Assembly: GCF_020511115.1 (NCBI RefSeq)
Contig: NZ_JAJAVH010000001.1
Location: 558,001 to 622,000, forward strand
Direction: 5' to 3'
Source: Luteimonas panaciterrae
Lineage (GTDB): Bacteria > Pseudomonadota > Gammaproteobacteria > Xanthomonadales > Xanthomonadaceae
Length of the DNA: 64,000 nt
This document shows positions 9,658-19,004 of the stretch, piece by piece; within the stretch, counting starts at the first letter, position 1, and the number at the start of each line of letters is the position of its first letter. Position numbers and translations under genes: made by a program. Below the pieces are notes generated by a model. It saw only the letters and a program-made list of their open reading frames with translations, made no database searches and was not told the DNA's origin.

Positions 9658-10701
9658 TTACATGCGCCGCGCGGCCGGGGCCTTTTCCGCGACTTCGACG
9701 GTGTCGGGCTGCTGCTGCTGCGTGGCCTGCTGGTCCTGCGCCAGCTGCTTCCCTTCGGCGTGGAAGGCCTGGCCGTCCGGCGAACCGGCGAGGCCTTTCA
9801 GCGCTTCCTTGAAGGAGCCCGGATCGCCGAGGCTGCCGAGCAGCGCGTCGATCTGCGCGCCGGCCTTTTCGCCGAGCGTCTTGGTGGGCGTCTTCACTTC
9901 CGGGCCGATGTTGAAATACTCGAAGCCCTGATCCTTGAGGATGTCGTTGAACTTCACGGTCATGATCGGGCTCGGACTGTCCTTGCCTTCGCCGACGTTG
10001 CTGTTGTTCGTCCACGGATTGCGCAGGTCGACCATCACATCGCCGGCCTGGTTCTTGTACATGCGCTCGACGGTGTAGACGTGGTTGTCGACCAGTCCGT
10101 CCTGCGGCGCGCCGGCCTTCTCCGGATCGGTGGACAGCGTCACCGGGCGGCCGTCCATCAGCGCCTTGTCGATGCGTTCGAGGGTCTTGTCGACGCCGAT
10201 GCTCTGCGCGGTGGCGTTGCTGATGTCCTCGCCCTTGCTGCCGGTGAGGGTGAGCATGGCGTTGCGCGCCTTACCGCCCGCGGCAATGACGTTGTAGCCT
10301 TCCTTGAGGCCTTCGACCTTCGGGTCGGAATCGTTCAACTTGGCGAACGCGGTCTCGATCACCGCCGGCCAGATCGGCGAGTCGCCGGTCTTGCGGTTGT
10401 CGACCGTGCTGCCGCCCTGGCGCTTGAGGTTGTCCTCGAGCTCGGCCTGGGTGATTTCAAGCTTGACCGGCTTGATCTTGCCGCCTTCGTCCTTGTGCAG
10501 GGTGACGCTGAAGGTTTCGGTCTTGGGGTCGTACTGGATCATGTCCTTGATCCGGCTCGGCTGCTGATCGGCGATGGCGCCGAGCGAGGCGACGAAGAAA
10601 CAGTCGCCCAGCGCATCCTGCTGGATGTCGCGAGCCTGAGGTTGTCCGTGTTTGCGAAAGAGGTCTTCGCTGGTGAAGCGAGGGGTAGGCGTCCCGGCCA
10701 T
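9658..10701 (-). CDS. Calpain-like cysteine protease (family C2 fold), no signal peptide
   Basis: A 347-residue protein with a calpain-type catalytic core. Cys34 lies in ALGDCFFVASLGAIA, His207 in DNHVYTVERM and Asn228 in VDLRNPWTNN, in the order and spacing expected of the C2 triad. There is no secretion signal or membrane segment, so a cytoplasmic location is likely unless a dedicated secretion system handles it. The last 60 or so residues are Gln/Ala-rich (DQQATQQQQPDT) and probably disordered. No calcium-binding EF-hand or C2L domain is visible. AAGGAGAG precedes the ATG. Neighbours give no substrate. Confidence 0.82.
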   Translation of the reverse strand: MAGTPTPRFTSEDLFRKHGQPQARDIQQDALGDCFFVASLGAIADQQPSRIKDMIQYDPKTETFSVTLHKDEGGKIKPVKLEITQAELEDNLKRQGGSTVDNRKTGDSPIWPAVIETAFAKLNDSDPKVEGLKEGYNVIAAGGKARNAMLTLTGSKGEDISNATAQSIGVDKTLERIDKALMDGRPVTLSTDPEKAGAPQDGLVDNHVYTVERMYKNQAGDVMVDLRNPWTNNSNVGEGKDSPSPIMTVKFNDILKDQGFEYFNIGPEVKTPTKTLGEKAGAQIDALLGSLGDPGSFKEALKGLAGSPDGQAFHAEGKQLAQDQQATQQQQPDTVEVAEKAPAARRM

Positions 10702-10848
10702 AAGTGCTCTCCTTGAGCGAGTTTGGGCGGCGAAAAGCTAATACCCCGATTGGGCCTTCGGTCAAGCAGAAATTGGGGGTTTCGTCGGGTCTTGGGCGTG
10801 CGCTGGCCTGGAAATCAAGGGGCGCCGCGAATTTGAATCGGTTGAAAT

Positions 10849-10907
10849 CCCGCGAAATCGCGGGAAACCGGGAGCGCGATTATCTCCGACCGTTCGGCCG
10901 GAGATAA
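10849..10907. repeat. Tandem inverted repeats downstream of putA
   Basis: A 16-base perfect palindrome (10849-10864, CCCGCGAAATCGCGGG) is followed by a hairpin at 10880-10907 with arms TTATCTCCG and CGGAGATAA. They lie 54-113 bases past the putA stop and upstream of the calpain-like gene. Neither has a T-tract on the minus strand. They may end putA transcription with Rho, or form a regulatory site for the calpain-like gene. Confidence 0.5.
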
Positions 10908-10961
10908 CCAGGATTACACGGAATTCCCGGGAATTTGCTGCGTTTGCACGCGCGCCAGCGC

Positions 10962-13900
10962 TCAGTCGCCGAGCGTGAGCAGCGAGGCGTTGCCACCGGC
11001 GGCGGTGGTGTTGACGGTGACGGTCTTCTCGGTGGCGAAGCGCGGCAGGTAGTGCGGGCCGCCAGCCTTGGGGCCGGTGCCGGACAGGTTCTGGCCGCCG
11101 AAGGGCTGCACGCCGACCACCGCGCCGATCTGGTTGCGGTTGACGTAGACGTTGCCGACCCGGGCGCGCGTGGCGATGCGCTCGATGGTGTCGTCGATGC
11201 GCGAGTGGATGCCGAGGGTGAGGCCGTAGCCGGTGGCATTGATGGCGTCGATCACCGCGTCGAGCTGGTCGGCCTGCCAGCGGATCACGTGCAGGGCCGG
11301 GCCGAAGTTCTCGCGGGTGAGTTGCGAGAGCGATTGCAGTTCCCAGGCGCGCGGGGCGAAGAAGGTGCCGTGGGCGATGTTGTCGTCAGTCTTCGCTTCC
11401 GCGATGAGTTTGGCGCTGCCGGCCATCTTCGTGGCGTGGTCCTCGAGCAGCTTCAGCGCGTCGGTGTCGATCACCGGGCCGACGTCGGTGGAGAGCAGGC
11501 CCGGATCGCCGACGCGCAGTTCGGCCATCGCGCCGGCGAGCATGCCGATCACCTTGTCGGCGATGTCGGCCTGCACGAACAGTACGCGCGCGGCCGAGCA
11601 GCGCTGGCCGGCGGAGGTGAAAGCGGAAGCGAGCGCGTCCTTCACCAGCTGCTCCGGCAGCGCGGAGGAATCGGCGATCAGCGCGTTCTGGCCGCCGGTC
11701 TCGGCGATCAGCACGCCGATCGCGGCATCGCGGGCGGCCAGTGCGCGGTTGATGGCGCGCGCGGTGTCGGTGGAGCCGGTGAAGGCGACGCCGGCCACGC
11801 GCGGGTCCTTCGTCAGCGCGGCGCCGACGGTGGCGCCGTCGCCGGGCAGGAATTGCAGCACGGCTTCGGGGATGCCGGCTTCGTGCAGCAGCTTCACGGC
11901 TTCGTAGCCGATCAGGTTGGTCTGCTCGGCCGGCTTGGCGATGACGCTGTTGCCGGCGGCGAGCGCGGCCGCGATCTGGCCGGTGAAGATCGCCAGCGGG
12001 AAGTTCCATGGGCTGATGCAGACGAATACGCCGCGGCCGGCCAGTTGCAGGGTATTGGATTCGCCAGTCGGGCCGGGCAGGGCTTCGGGCGCGAACACCT
12101 TGCGGGCCTGCGCGGCGTAGTAGCGCAGGAAGTCGGCGGCTTCGCGCACTTCGGCGACGCCGTCGGCGAGGGTTTTGCCCGCTTCCTTGGTGCACAGCGC
12201 GATGTATTGCGGCAGGCGCTGTTCGAGCAGCGCGGCAGCGTGTTCGAGGATGGCGGCGCGCGAGGCGGCGGGCGTGGCGTCCCAGGCGGGCTGTGCTTTC
12301 ACGGCGTTCTGCAGCGCCAGTTCGACGGTGGCGCTGTCGGCGGCCTGCCATTGGCCGACCTGCTGACGGCGATCCGCGGGATTGCTGACGGCGATCAGCG
12401 GGCCGCCGATCTGCGCGCCGGGCACCAATGGCGCGGCGCGCCAGGACTGGCCGGCGGCTGCGTTCACTTGTTCGGCCAGCGCGCGCAGTTGATCGTCGTT
12501 GGCGAGATTGACGCCCATGGAGTTGCTCCTATCTGCATACTCATTTACAGCCGCTTGGCTGCGGTACAGATCGACCGGCAGCGGAATGCGGGGGTGGGGA
12601 ATGGCATCAGCCGTGCTGAATTCGCTCACGGTTTCCACCGGGTCGCGGATGAGATCGTCGATGGCGACGTCCTCGTCGGTGATGCGATTGACGAAGCTGG
12701 AATTGGCACCGTTCTCGAGCAGGCGGCGCACCAGATAAGGCAATAGGTCCTCGTGCGAGCCGACCGGGGCGTAGACGCGGCACGGCACGTTGAGGCGATC
12801 GGCGGGAATCACTTCCGCGTACAGATCGTCGCCCATGCCGTGCAGCTTCTGGAATTCGAAGCCGCGATCCTCGCCCTTGCCCGGCGGCAGCAGTTTCGCG
12901 GCCATGCGATGCACGGCGGCGATCGTCTGCGCGTTGTGAGTGGCGAACATCGGATAGATCGCGTCGGTGGCCAGCAGCAGGCGTCGCGCGTTGGCGAGGT
13001 AGGAGACGTCGGTGTTCGGCTTGCGCGTGAACACGGGGTAGCCGGCTTGGCCTTCCACCTGCGCGCGCTTCACCTCCGAGTCCCAGTACGCGCCCTTCAC
13101 CAGCCGCACCGGAATGCGGCGTTCGAGGCGGCGCGCGAGTTCGGCGATGAAGTCGATCACGAACGGCGCGCGCTTCTGGTAGGCCTGCACGACGATGCCG
13201 AAGCCGTGCCAGTCGTGCAGCGATGGGTCGGCCAGCACCTGCGCGATCAGGTCGAGCGAGAGTTCGAGGCGATCGGTTTCTTCCGCGTCGATGGTCAGGC
13301 CGATGCCGTATTGCTTGGCGAGCCGGGCCAGTTCCAGCAGGTGCGGGCCGAGTTCGGCGAGGACGCGGGCGCGCTGGCCGTGCTCGTAGCGCGGGTGCAG
13401 CGCGGAGAGCTTCACCGAGATGCTGGGGGACGAGAACACATTATTGAAGGGTCCCCCCGCATCGCCTTGGCGATGCGGATTGGAATGTTTGCCGATCGCG
13501 TGGATGGCCTTTCGGTAGGCTTCGAGATAACGCTGCGCATCACGCGCGGTCAGCGCGGCCTCGCCCAGCATGTCGAAGGAATAGCGGTAGGCGGCGTTGT
13601 CGCCCTTGCGCGAGCGCGTCAGCGCCTCCTCGATGGTGCGGCCCATGACGAACTGGTGGCCCATGATCCGCATCGCCTGGCGCACCGCCAGCCGGATCAC
13701 CGGCTCGCCGACGCGGCCGATCAGGCGCTTGAAGGCGCCATGCACGTCGCGCTTGGTGCCGTCGGCGAGGTCGACCAGATGGCCCGTGAGCATCAGGCCC
13801 CAGGTCGAGGCGTTCACCAGCACCGAGTCCGACTGGCCCAGATGCCGCTTCCAGTCGGCTTCGCCGAGCTTGTCGCGAATCAGCTTGTCGGCCGTTTCCT

Positions 13901-14213
13901 GGTCGGGAATGCGCAGCAGCGCCTCGGCCACGCACATCAGCAGCACGCCTTCCTCGCTGCCGAGGTCGTACTGGCGCATGAAGGCCTCGATCGCGCCCTG
14001 GTTCTCGGCGTGGGCGCGCACCCGGCGCACCAGATCGGCGGCGGTGGCTTGGATGGCCTGCCGGTCGGCATCGCTCCAGTCGGGGTGAGGCTGGCGCGCC
14101 TGTTCGAGCAGTTCGCGCACGTGCGCGGCCTCGTCGCGTGCCCAGGCGGCGGTGATCGCCGCGCGCAGCGTGGCCGGCGGGGTGGGGAGTTCGGGGGAAA
14201 GAATGCTGGTCAC
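10962..14213 (-). CDS. putA: Bifunctional proline dehydrogenase / delta-1-pyrroline-5-carboxylate dehydrogenase
   Basis: Oxidises proline to glutamate in two steps on one polypeptide of 1083 residues. The N-terminal half carries the PRODH barrel (LSALHPRYEH, RLVKGAYWDSEV). The C-terminal half is an aldehyde dehydrogenase with Glu in AETGGQNALI and the catalytic Cys in SAGQRCSAARVLF. There is no N-terminal ribbon-helix-helix DNA-binding domain, so it should not repress its own gene as E. coli PutA does. The start is GTG at 14213, where the conserved N terminus VTSILSPEL begins. A frame running to 14516 adds a non-conserved stretch. It diverges from the oxidase locus. Confidence 0.93.
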   Translation of the reverse strand: MTSILSPELPTPPATLRAAITAAWARDEAAHVRELLEQARQPHPDWSDADRQAIQATAADLVRRVRAHAENQGAIEAFMRQYDLGSEEGVLLMCVAEALLRIPDQETADKLIRDKLGEADWKRHLGQSDSVLVNASTWGLMLTGHLVDLADGTKRDVHGAFKRLIGRVGEPVIRLAVRQAMRIMGHQFVMGRTIEEALTRSRKGDNAAYRYSFDMLGEAALTARDAQRYLEAYRKAIHAIGKHSNPHRQGDAGGPFNNVFSSPSISVKLSALHPRYEHGQRARVLAELGPHLLELARLAKQYGIGLTIDAEETDRLELSLDLIAQVLADPSLHDWHGFGIVVQAYQKRAPFVIDFIAELARRLERRIPVRLVKGAYWDSEVKRAQVEGQAGYPVFTRKPNTDVSYLANARRLLLATDAIYPMFATHNAQTIAAVHRMAAKLLPPGKGEDRGFEFQKLHGMGDDLYAEVIPADRLNVPCRVYAPVGSHEDLLPYLVRRLLENGANSSFVNRITDEDVAIDDLIRDPVETVSEFSTADAIPHPRIPLPVDLYRSQAAVNEYADRSNSMGVNLANDDQLRALAEQVNAAAGQSWRAAPLVPGAQIGGPLIAVSNPADRRQQVGQWQAADSATVELALQNAVKAQPAWDATPAASRAAILEHAAALLEQRLPQYIALCTKEAGKTLADGVAEVREAADFLRYYAAQARKVFAPEALPGPTGESNTLQLAGRGVFVCISPWNFPLAIFTGQIAAALAAGNSVIAKPAEQTNLIGYEAVKLLHEAGIPEAVLQFLPGDGATVGAALTKDPRVAGVAFTGSTDTARAINRALAARDAAIGVLIAETGGQNALIADSSALPEQLVKDALASAFTSAGQRCSAARVLFVQADIADKVIGMLAGAMAELRVGDPGLLSTDVGPVIDTDALKLLEDHATKMAGSAKLIAEAKTDDNIAHGTFFAPRAWELQSLSQLTRENFGPALHVIRWQADQLDAVIDAINATGYGLTLGIHSRIDDTIERIATRARVGNVYVNRNQIGAVVGVQPFGGQNLSGTGPKAGGPHYLPRFATEKTVTVNTTAAGGNASLLTLGD

Positions 14214-14667
14214 AAAGTGCTTCAGGGCACGAGAGGGGCGTGATTTTAGGGGTGAAGGCGTTCTTGACGCGACCTTCATCGGTTTCGGCATGCGTGGACG
14301 GCGGTTTTCGGCATTGCAGGCCGTCTTGGGGTGGGATGGTGTGTTCGCCCGGGCTGTGAAGTGCGCATTTTCCGCACTTGTCGTGCTTTCGTCGGCCGTC
14401 CGTGGCGGCACGAATTTGGCTTCCGATCGCCCGGTCCGGCCCTCCGTGGCCAGGCACTTCCCCGGTCTGCGCGGCAGTGCCGCGCCAAGCGCGGCCCGGT
14501 TCGTCCTTGCCCGCAAATGCCCGTCACCGCTACCATTTGCAGGTTATCCGCAGACCGCCGCCGCTTCCTGCGTGCTTTCCGGCCCCCGGCCGTGTAGGCC
14601 GGATGTGGTCGACGTCTAAGCCATTTCGCCTAGCCAGACGCCAACGAGGCACTCGGGGTTCGATGTG
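14214..14667. promoter_or_regulatory. putA / ctaC divergent spacer with inverted repeat
   Basis: A 454-base spacer between divergent genes, so promoters for both should lie here. The one clear element is an inverted repeat at 14358-14378, arms AAGTGCG and CGCACTT separated by seven bases. No convincing sigma-70 boxes, RNA gene or conserved small protein could be assigned. Confidence 0.4.
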
Positions 14668-15660
14668 ATGCAATTCGGTCAGCTCAAACAAGCGCTGCTT
14701 TCACCGGTCCGCTCGGGATCGGCAAGTCTCAAGCAGTGGGCCGCGGGCCTTGCCCTGTCGGCGGCCTCCGCCAGCGCTTTCGCGCAGTCGGCCGATCCGG
14801 TGGAGTGGCAGCTCAACATGGGCCGGGGCGTGACCCCGCTGTCCGAGCACGCCTACGACGCGCACATGTTCGTGCTGTGGGTCTGCGTGGTGATCGGCAT
14901 CGTGGTGTTCGGCGCGATGGCCTATGCGATGTTCAAGTTCCGCAAGTCCAAGGGCGCGGTCGCCGCGCAGTTCAGCCATAACACCAAGGCCGAGATCGTC
15001 TGGACGATCGTGCCGGTGATCCTGCTGATCATCATGGCCTACCCGGCCACCAAGAAGCTGATCGCCATGTACGACACCCGCGAGAGCGAGATGTCCGTGA
15101 AGATCACCGGCTTCCAGTGGATGTGGAAGTACGAATACCTGGGCGAGGACGTGTCCTTCACCAGCCGCCTCGACCGCGAGAGCGACCGCGTGCGCCAGAG
15201 CGGCGAGCGTCCGACGACCGAATCCAATCCGCACTACCTGCTCGATGTCGACCATCAGCTGGTGCTGCCCACCGACACCAAGATCCGCTTCCTGATCACC
15301 GGTGACGACGTCATCCACGCCTGGTGGGTGCCGGCGCTGGGCTGGAAGCAGGACGCCATCCCCGGCATCGTCAACGAAGGCTGGGCGGTGATCCAGAAGC
15401 CGGGCATCTACCGCGGCCAGTGCGCGGAACTGTGCGGCAAGGATCACGGCTTCATGCCGATCGTGGTCAAGGCCGTGCCCAAGGAAGAATTCAAGCAGTG
15501 GCTGGCGGCCGAGAAGGCCAAGAACGCGCCGGCGCAACCCGCCGCTCCGGCCGCGCCCGCGACTCCGGCGCCCGCCGAAGCGCCGGCCGCTCCGGCCGAA
15601 GCCGCGCCCGCCGCGACCGCGCAGCAGCATTCCGACGCCTCCGCTCCCGCGGCCGGCTGA
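14668..15660 (+). CDS. ctaC: Cytochrome c oxidase subunit II
   Basis: Carries the CuA centre that accepts electrons from cytochrome c. About 330 residues: signal sequence ending near AFAQS, two membrane helices (around 65-90 and 110-135) and a cupredoxin domain. CuA ligands lie in CAELCGKDHGFM and the upstream HAWWVPALG. The C terminus has an Ala/Pro-rich tail of about 45 residues. The ATG at 14668 is preferred over the adjacent in-frame GTG. It is first in the oxidase locus, followed after 28 bases by ctaD. Confidence 0.96.
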   Translation: MQFGQLKQALLSPVRSGSASLKQWAAGLALSAASASAFAQSADPVEWQLNMGRGVTPLSEHAYDAHMFVLWVCVVIGIVVFGAMAYAMFKFRKSKGAVAAQFSHNTKAEIVWTIVPVILLIIMAYPATKKLIAMYDTRESEMSVKITGFQWMWKYEYLGEDVSFTSRLDRESDRVRQSGERPTTESNPHYLLDVDHQLVLPTDTKIRFLITGDDVIHAWWVPALGWKQDAIPGIVNEGWAVIQKPGIYRGQCAELCGKDHGFMPIVVKAVPKEEFKQWLAAEKAKNAPAQPAAPAAPATPAPAEAPAAPAEAAPAATAQQHSDASAPAAG

Positions 15661-15688
15661 TCGCACGCATTTCTTGAGGTCCTAGCTC

Positions 15689-17329
15689 ATGTCCGCCACT
15701 CATCCCGAAACTGTTGCCGGCGCTGACAAGCACGGTCACGACGATCACGCCCACGAGCACAAGCAGAGCTTCGTCGAGCGTTGGTTCTTCTCGACCAACC
15801 ACAAGGACATCGGCACGCTGTATCTGCTCTTCAGCTTCGTCATGTTCATCATCGGCGCAGGCATGTCGGTGATCATCCGCGCGGAACTGGCCGAGCCGGG
15901 ATTGCAGTTCGTCAATCCTGAATTCTTCAACCAGATGACCACCGTGCATGCGCTGGTCATGATCTTCGGCGGCGTGATGCCGGCCTTCGTCGGCCTGGCC
16001 AACTGGATGGTGCCGCTGCAGATCGGCGCGCCGGACATGGCGCTGCCGCGCATGAACAACTGGTCGTTCTGGATCCTGCCGTTCGCCTTCACCATGCTGC
16101 TGATGACGCTGTTCCTGCCGGGCGGCGCGCCCGCCGGCGGCTGGACGCTCTATCCGCCGCTGAGCCTGCAAGGCGGCAGCAACGTGGCCTTCGCCATCTT
16201 CGCCATCCACATGATGGGCATCAGCTCGATCATGGGCGCGATCAACGTCATCGCCACCATCCTCAACATGCGCGCCCCCGGCGTGGACCTGCTGAAGATG
16301 CCGGTGTTCTGCTGGTCGTGGCTGATCACCGCCTTCCTGCTGATCGCGGTGATGCCGGTGCTGGCGGGCGCGGTGACGATGCTGCTCACCGACAAGTTCT
16401 TCGGCACCAGCTTCTTCAACGCGGCCGGTGGTGGCGACCCGGTGATGTTCCAGCACATCTTCTGGTTCTTCGGCCATCCCGAGGTCTACATCATGATCCT
16501 GCCGGCCTTCGGCGTGGTCTCGGAGATCCTGCCGACGTTCTCGCGCAAGCCGCTGTTCGGCTACCAGGCGATGGTGTACGCGATCGCCTCGATCGCCTTC
16601 CTGAGCTTCATCGTGTGGGCGCACCACATGTTCGCCGTCGGCATGCCGCTGGGTGGCGAGATCTACTTCATGTACGCGACGATGCTGATCGCGGTGCCGA
16701 CCGGCGTGAAGGTGTTCAACTGGGTCAGCACGATGTGGCAGGGCTCGCTGAGCTTCGAAACGCCGATGCTGTGGGCGGTGGCCTTCGTGATCCTGTTCAC
16801 CATCGGCGGCTTCTCCGGCCTGATGCTCGCCATCGTGCCCGCCGACTTCCAGTACCACGACACCTACTTCGTGGTCGCGCACTTCCACTACGTGCTGGTG
16901 ACCGGCGCGCTGTTCTCGATCATCGCGGCGACCTATTACTGGTGGCCGAAGTGGACCGGGCGCATGTACAACGAGTTCTGGGCCAAGTTCCACTTCTGGT
17001 GGACCGTGGTGTTCGTGAACCTGCTGTTCTTCCCGCAGCACTTCCTGGGCCTGGCCGGCATGCCGCGCCGCATCCCGGACTACAACGTCGTGTTCGCTGA
17101 TTGGAACCTGATCAGCTCGATCGGCGCCTTCGGCATGTTCCTCACGCCGTTCATGATGATCGCGATCCTCGGCTACTCGCTGAAGAAGGGCGCTCACGCC
17201 CCGGCGCGTCCGTGGGAAGCGGCGAAGGGTCTGGAATGGACGGTGCCGTCGCCGGCCCCGCACCACACCTTCACCACGCCGCCGGTGATCAAGGATGGCG
17301 ATCTGGCGCACGGCGACGTGACCCACTGA
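15689..17329 (+). CDS. ctaD: Cytochrome c oxidase subunit I
   Basis: Catalytic subunit with haem a and the haem a3-CuB centre, 546 residues and about twelve membrane helices. Landmarks are WFFGHPEVYIMILPAFG, with the CuB His and its cross-linked Tyr, the AHHMF pair, and HFHYVLVTGALF near the haem ligands. The N-terminal extension is rich in His and Asp. It follows ctaC and precedes the 43-residue membrane protein gene. Confidence 0.97.
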   Translation: MSATHPETVAGADKHGHDDHAHEHKQSFVERWFFSTNHKDIGTLYLLFSFVMFIIGAGMSVIIRAELAEPGLQFVNPEFFNQMTTVHALVMIFGGVMPAFVGLANWMVPLQIGAPDMALPRMNNWSFWILPFAFTMLLMTLFLPGGAPAGGWTLYPPLSLQGGSNVAFAIFAIHMMGISSIMGAINVIATILNMRAPGVDLLKMPVFCWSWLITAFLLIAVMPVLAGAVTMLLTDKFFGTSFFNAAGGGDPVMFQHIFWFFGHPEVYIMILPAFGVVSEILPTFSRKPLFGYQAMVYAIASIAFLSFIVWAHHMFAVGMPLGGEIYFMYATMLIAVPTGVKVFNWVSTMWQGSLSFETPMLWAVAFVILFTIGGFSGLMLAIVPADFQYHDTYFVVAHFHYVLVTGALFSIIAATYYWWPKWTGRMYNEFWAKFHFWWTVVFVNLLFFPQHFLGLAGMPRRIPDYNVVFADWNLISSIGAFGMFLTPFMMIAILGYSLKKGAHAPARPWEAAKGLEWTVPSPAPHHTFTTPPVIKDGDLAHGDVTH

Positions 17330-17339
17330 GCGATCCGTG

Positions 17340-17471
17340 ATGAGCCCCGCACAACTCTCCAGCGATGAAGTCCAGGCACGCCGCAAGTCGGCGCGCCGGA
17401 CCGCGCTGTGGGTGGCGGGGATCGCGGTGCTGATCTACGTCGGCTTCATCGTCGCGGGAGTGCTGCGATGA
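17340..17471 (+). CDS. 43-residue single-pass membrane protein of the oxidase locus
   Basis: A short reading frame beginning [20 protein letters not shown], followed by one hydrophobic helix (about residues 22-41) and ending GVLR. The Arg-rich stretch before the helix predicts an N-in orientation. It starts 10 bases after ctaD and ends 10 bases before ctaG, inside a tight operon, which supports its reality. Small proteins at this place in related oxidase operons are annotated as cytochrome oxidase small assembly proteins; that role is inferred from position. Confidence 0.75.
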   Translation: MSPAQLSSDEVQARRKSARRTALWVAGIAVLIYVGFIVAGVLR

Positions 17472-17481
17472 GCGTGCTGCC

Positions 17482-18072
17482 ATGAGCGTGCAGCGTTTCG
17501 GCGTGCTGAGAATGGTGGCCGTGGCGCTCGGCGCGTTCGCCTTCACCTTCGCGCTGGTGCCGCTGTATCGCATCGCCTGCGAGAAGGTGTTCGGCGTGCG
17601 TCTGGAGAAGACCGCGCTGGCCGATGAGCGTGCCGCCGCGATGGAAAAGTCTGCCGGCAAAAGCGAGGAACGCTGGATCACGATCGAGTTCGACGGCGGC
17701 GTCAATTCCAAGCTGCCGTGGGCGTTCCATCCGGAGCAGACGCGCATGCGCGTGCGCCCCGGCCAGCAGTACGAGACCCTGTTCTACGCCCGCAACAACG
17801 GCCAGCGCGCCATCGTCGGCAATGCCGTGCCGTCGATCGCGCCGGCGCGTGCCTCGGGTTATTTCAGCAAGACCGAATGCTTCTGCTTCACCGCGCAGAC
17901 ACTGGCGGCGGGGGAGTCGCGCGACATGCCGGTGCGCTTCATCGTCGCGCCCGACCTGCCGCCTGAAGTGAAGACGATCACGCTGTCCTACACGTTCTAC
18001 AAAAACGACGCGCTCACGTCGCAGCTCGCATCGCCGGTTTCGGGTGCGGTTGCCTCACGCGCCAAGCAGTAA
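17482..18072 (+). CDS. ctaG: Cytochrome c oxidase assembly protein CtaG/Cox11
   Basis: Copper chaperone that delivers CuB to subunit I. The 196-residue product has one N-terminal membrane anchor (about 9-29) and a periplasmic immunoglobulin-like domain with the copper motif ECFCF (Cys133, Cys135) plus the conserved Cys33 in [10 protein letters not shown]. The fourth gene of the oxidase operon. Confidence 0.96.
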   Translation: MSVQRFGVLRMVAVALGAFAFTFALVPLYRIACEKVFGVRLEKTALADERAAAMEKSAGKSEERWITIEFDGGVNSKLPWAFHPEQTRMRVRPGQQYETLFYARNNGQRAIVGNAVPSIAPARASGYFSKTECFCFTAQTLAAGESRDMPVRFIVAPDLPPEVKTITLSYTFYKNDALTSQLASPVSGAVASRAKQ

Positions 18073-18108
18073 TCACCGCAAGCCCCGTTTCGTTCCCGGA
18101 CATTCGCC

Positions 18109-18990
18109 ATGGCCCAAGCTCACGCCCACCACGACGCCAACATCTACTACGTGCCGCACGGTAGCCGTTGGCCAGTGTTCGCCTCCGTCGCCCTGTTCAT
18201 CACCATGTTCGGGCTGGCCAGCTGGATGAACGACGCAAGCTACGGCAAGCCCACGTTCTTCGTCGGCGCGGTGATCCTGCTCGCCATCCTGTTCAAGTGG
18301 TTCGCCGACGTGATCCTCGAGTCGATCTCCGGCTACTACAACAAGCAGGTCGACACCTCCTTCCGCATGGGCATGGTGTGGTTCATCTTCTCCGAGGTGA
18401 TGTTCTTCGCCGCGTTCTTCGGTGCGCTGTTCTACGCGCGCCAGTTCGCGCTGCCGCACCTGGGCGGCGATGCCAGCCGCATCATGACCAACGAGCTGCT
18501 GTGGCAGGGCTTCAGCGCGGCGTGGCCGAGCAATGGCCCGGGCGCGATCGGCGGCCAGTACCAGATCATCCCGCCGTGGGGCCTGCCGCTGCTCAACACG
18601 CTGATCCTGCTGACTTCGGGCGTGACGATCACGATCGCGCACCACGCGCTCAAGGCCGGTCATCGCAAGCAGCTGCTGCTGTTCCTCGGATTGACCGTGC
18701 TGCTCGGCGCGACGTTCCTGTACTTCCAGGCCGAGGAATACATCCACGCCTACAAGGAACTGAACCTCACCCTGGGTTCGGGCATCTACGGTTCCACGTT
18801 CTTCATGCTGACCGGTTTCCACGGCGCGCACGTCACGCTCGGCACGATCATGCTGATCATCATCTGGCTGCGCTGTGCCCGCGGGCACTTCAAGAAGGAC
18901 GATCACTTCGCCTTCGAAGCGGTGGCCTGGTACTGGCACTTCGTCGACGTGGTGTGGCTGGGCCTGTTCCTGTTCGTCTACGTGCTGTAA
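18109..18990 (+). CDS. ctaE: Cytochrome c oxidase subunit III
   Basis: Integral-membrane subunit III, 293 residues, seven helices predicted. Typical segments include FRMGMVWFIFSEVMFFAAFF, GFHGAHVTLGTIML and the C-terminal WYWHFVDVVWLGLF. It closes the structural-subunit part of the operon. A REP-like doublet follows immediately. Confidence 0.97.
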   Translation: MAQAHAHHDANIYYVPHGSRWPVFASVALFITMFGLASWMNDASYGKPTFFVGAVILLAILFKWFADVILESISGYYNKQVDTSFRMGMVWFIFSEVMFFAAFFGALFYARQFALPHLGGDASRIMTNELLWQGFSAAWPSNGPGAIGGQYQIIPPWGLPLLNTLILLTSGVTITIAHHALKAGHRKQLLLFLGLTVLLGATFLYFQAEEYIHAYKELNLTLGSGIYGSTFFMLTGFHGAHVTLGTIMLIIIWLRCARGHFKKDDHFAFEAVAWYWHFVDVVWLGLFLFVYVL

Positions 18991-19004
18991 GGCGTTTGAT
19001 CTTT

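Noticed and set aside
10935..12746. 603-codon plus-strand frame opposite putA
   Set aside because: Antisense to the aldehyde dehydrogenase half of putA, which has full catalytic motifs; no independent support.
14214..14516. N-terminal extension of PutA to an upstream ATG
   Set aside because: The added ~100 residues are Arg/Pro/Thr-rich and non-conserved in look; the GTG at 14213 begins the recognisable N terminus. No ribbon-helix-helix domain is present in the extension.
15491..17386. 631-codon minus-strand frame opposite ctaD
   Set aside because: A shadow of the cytochrome oxidase subunit I gene; the product is a His/Glu/Asp-rich string without family motifs.
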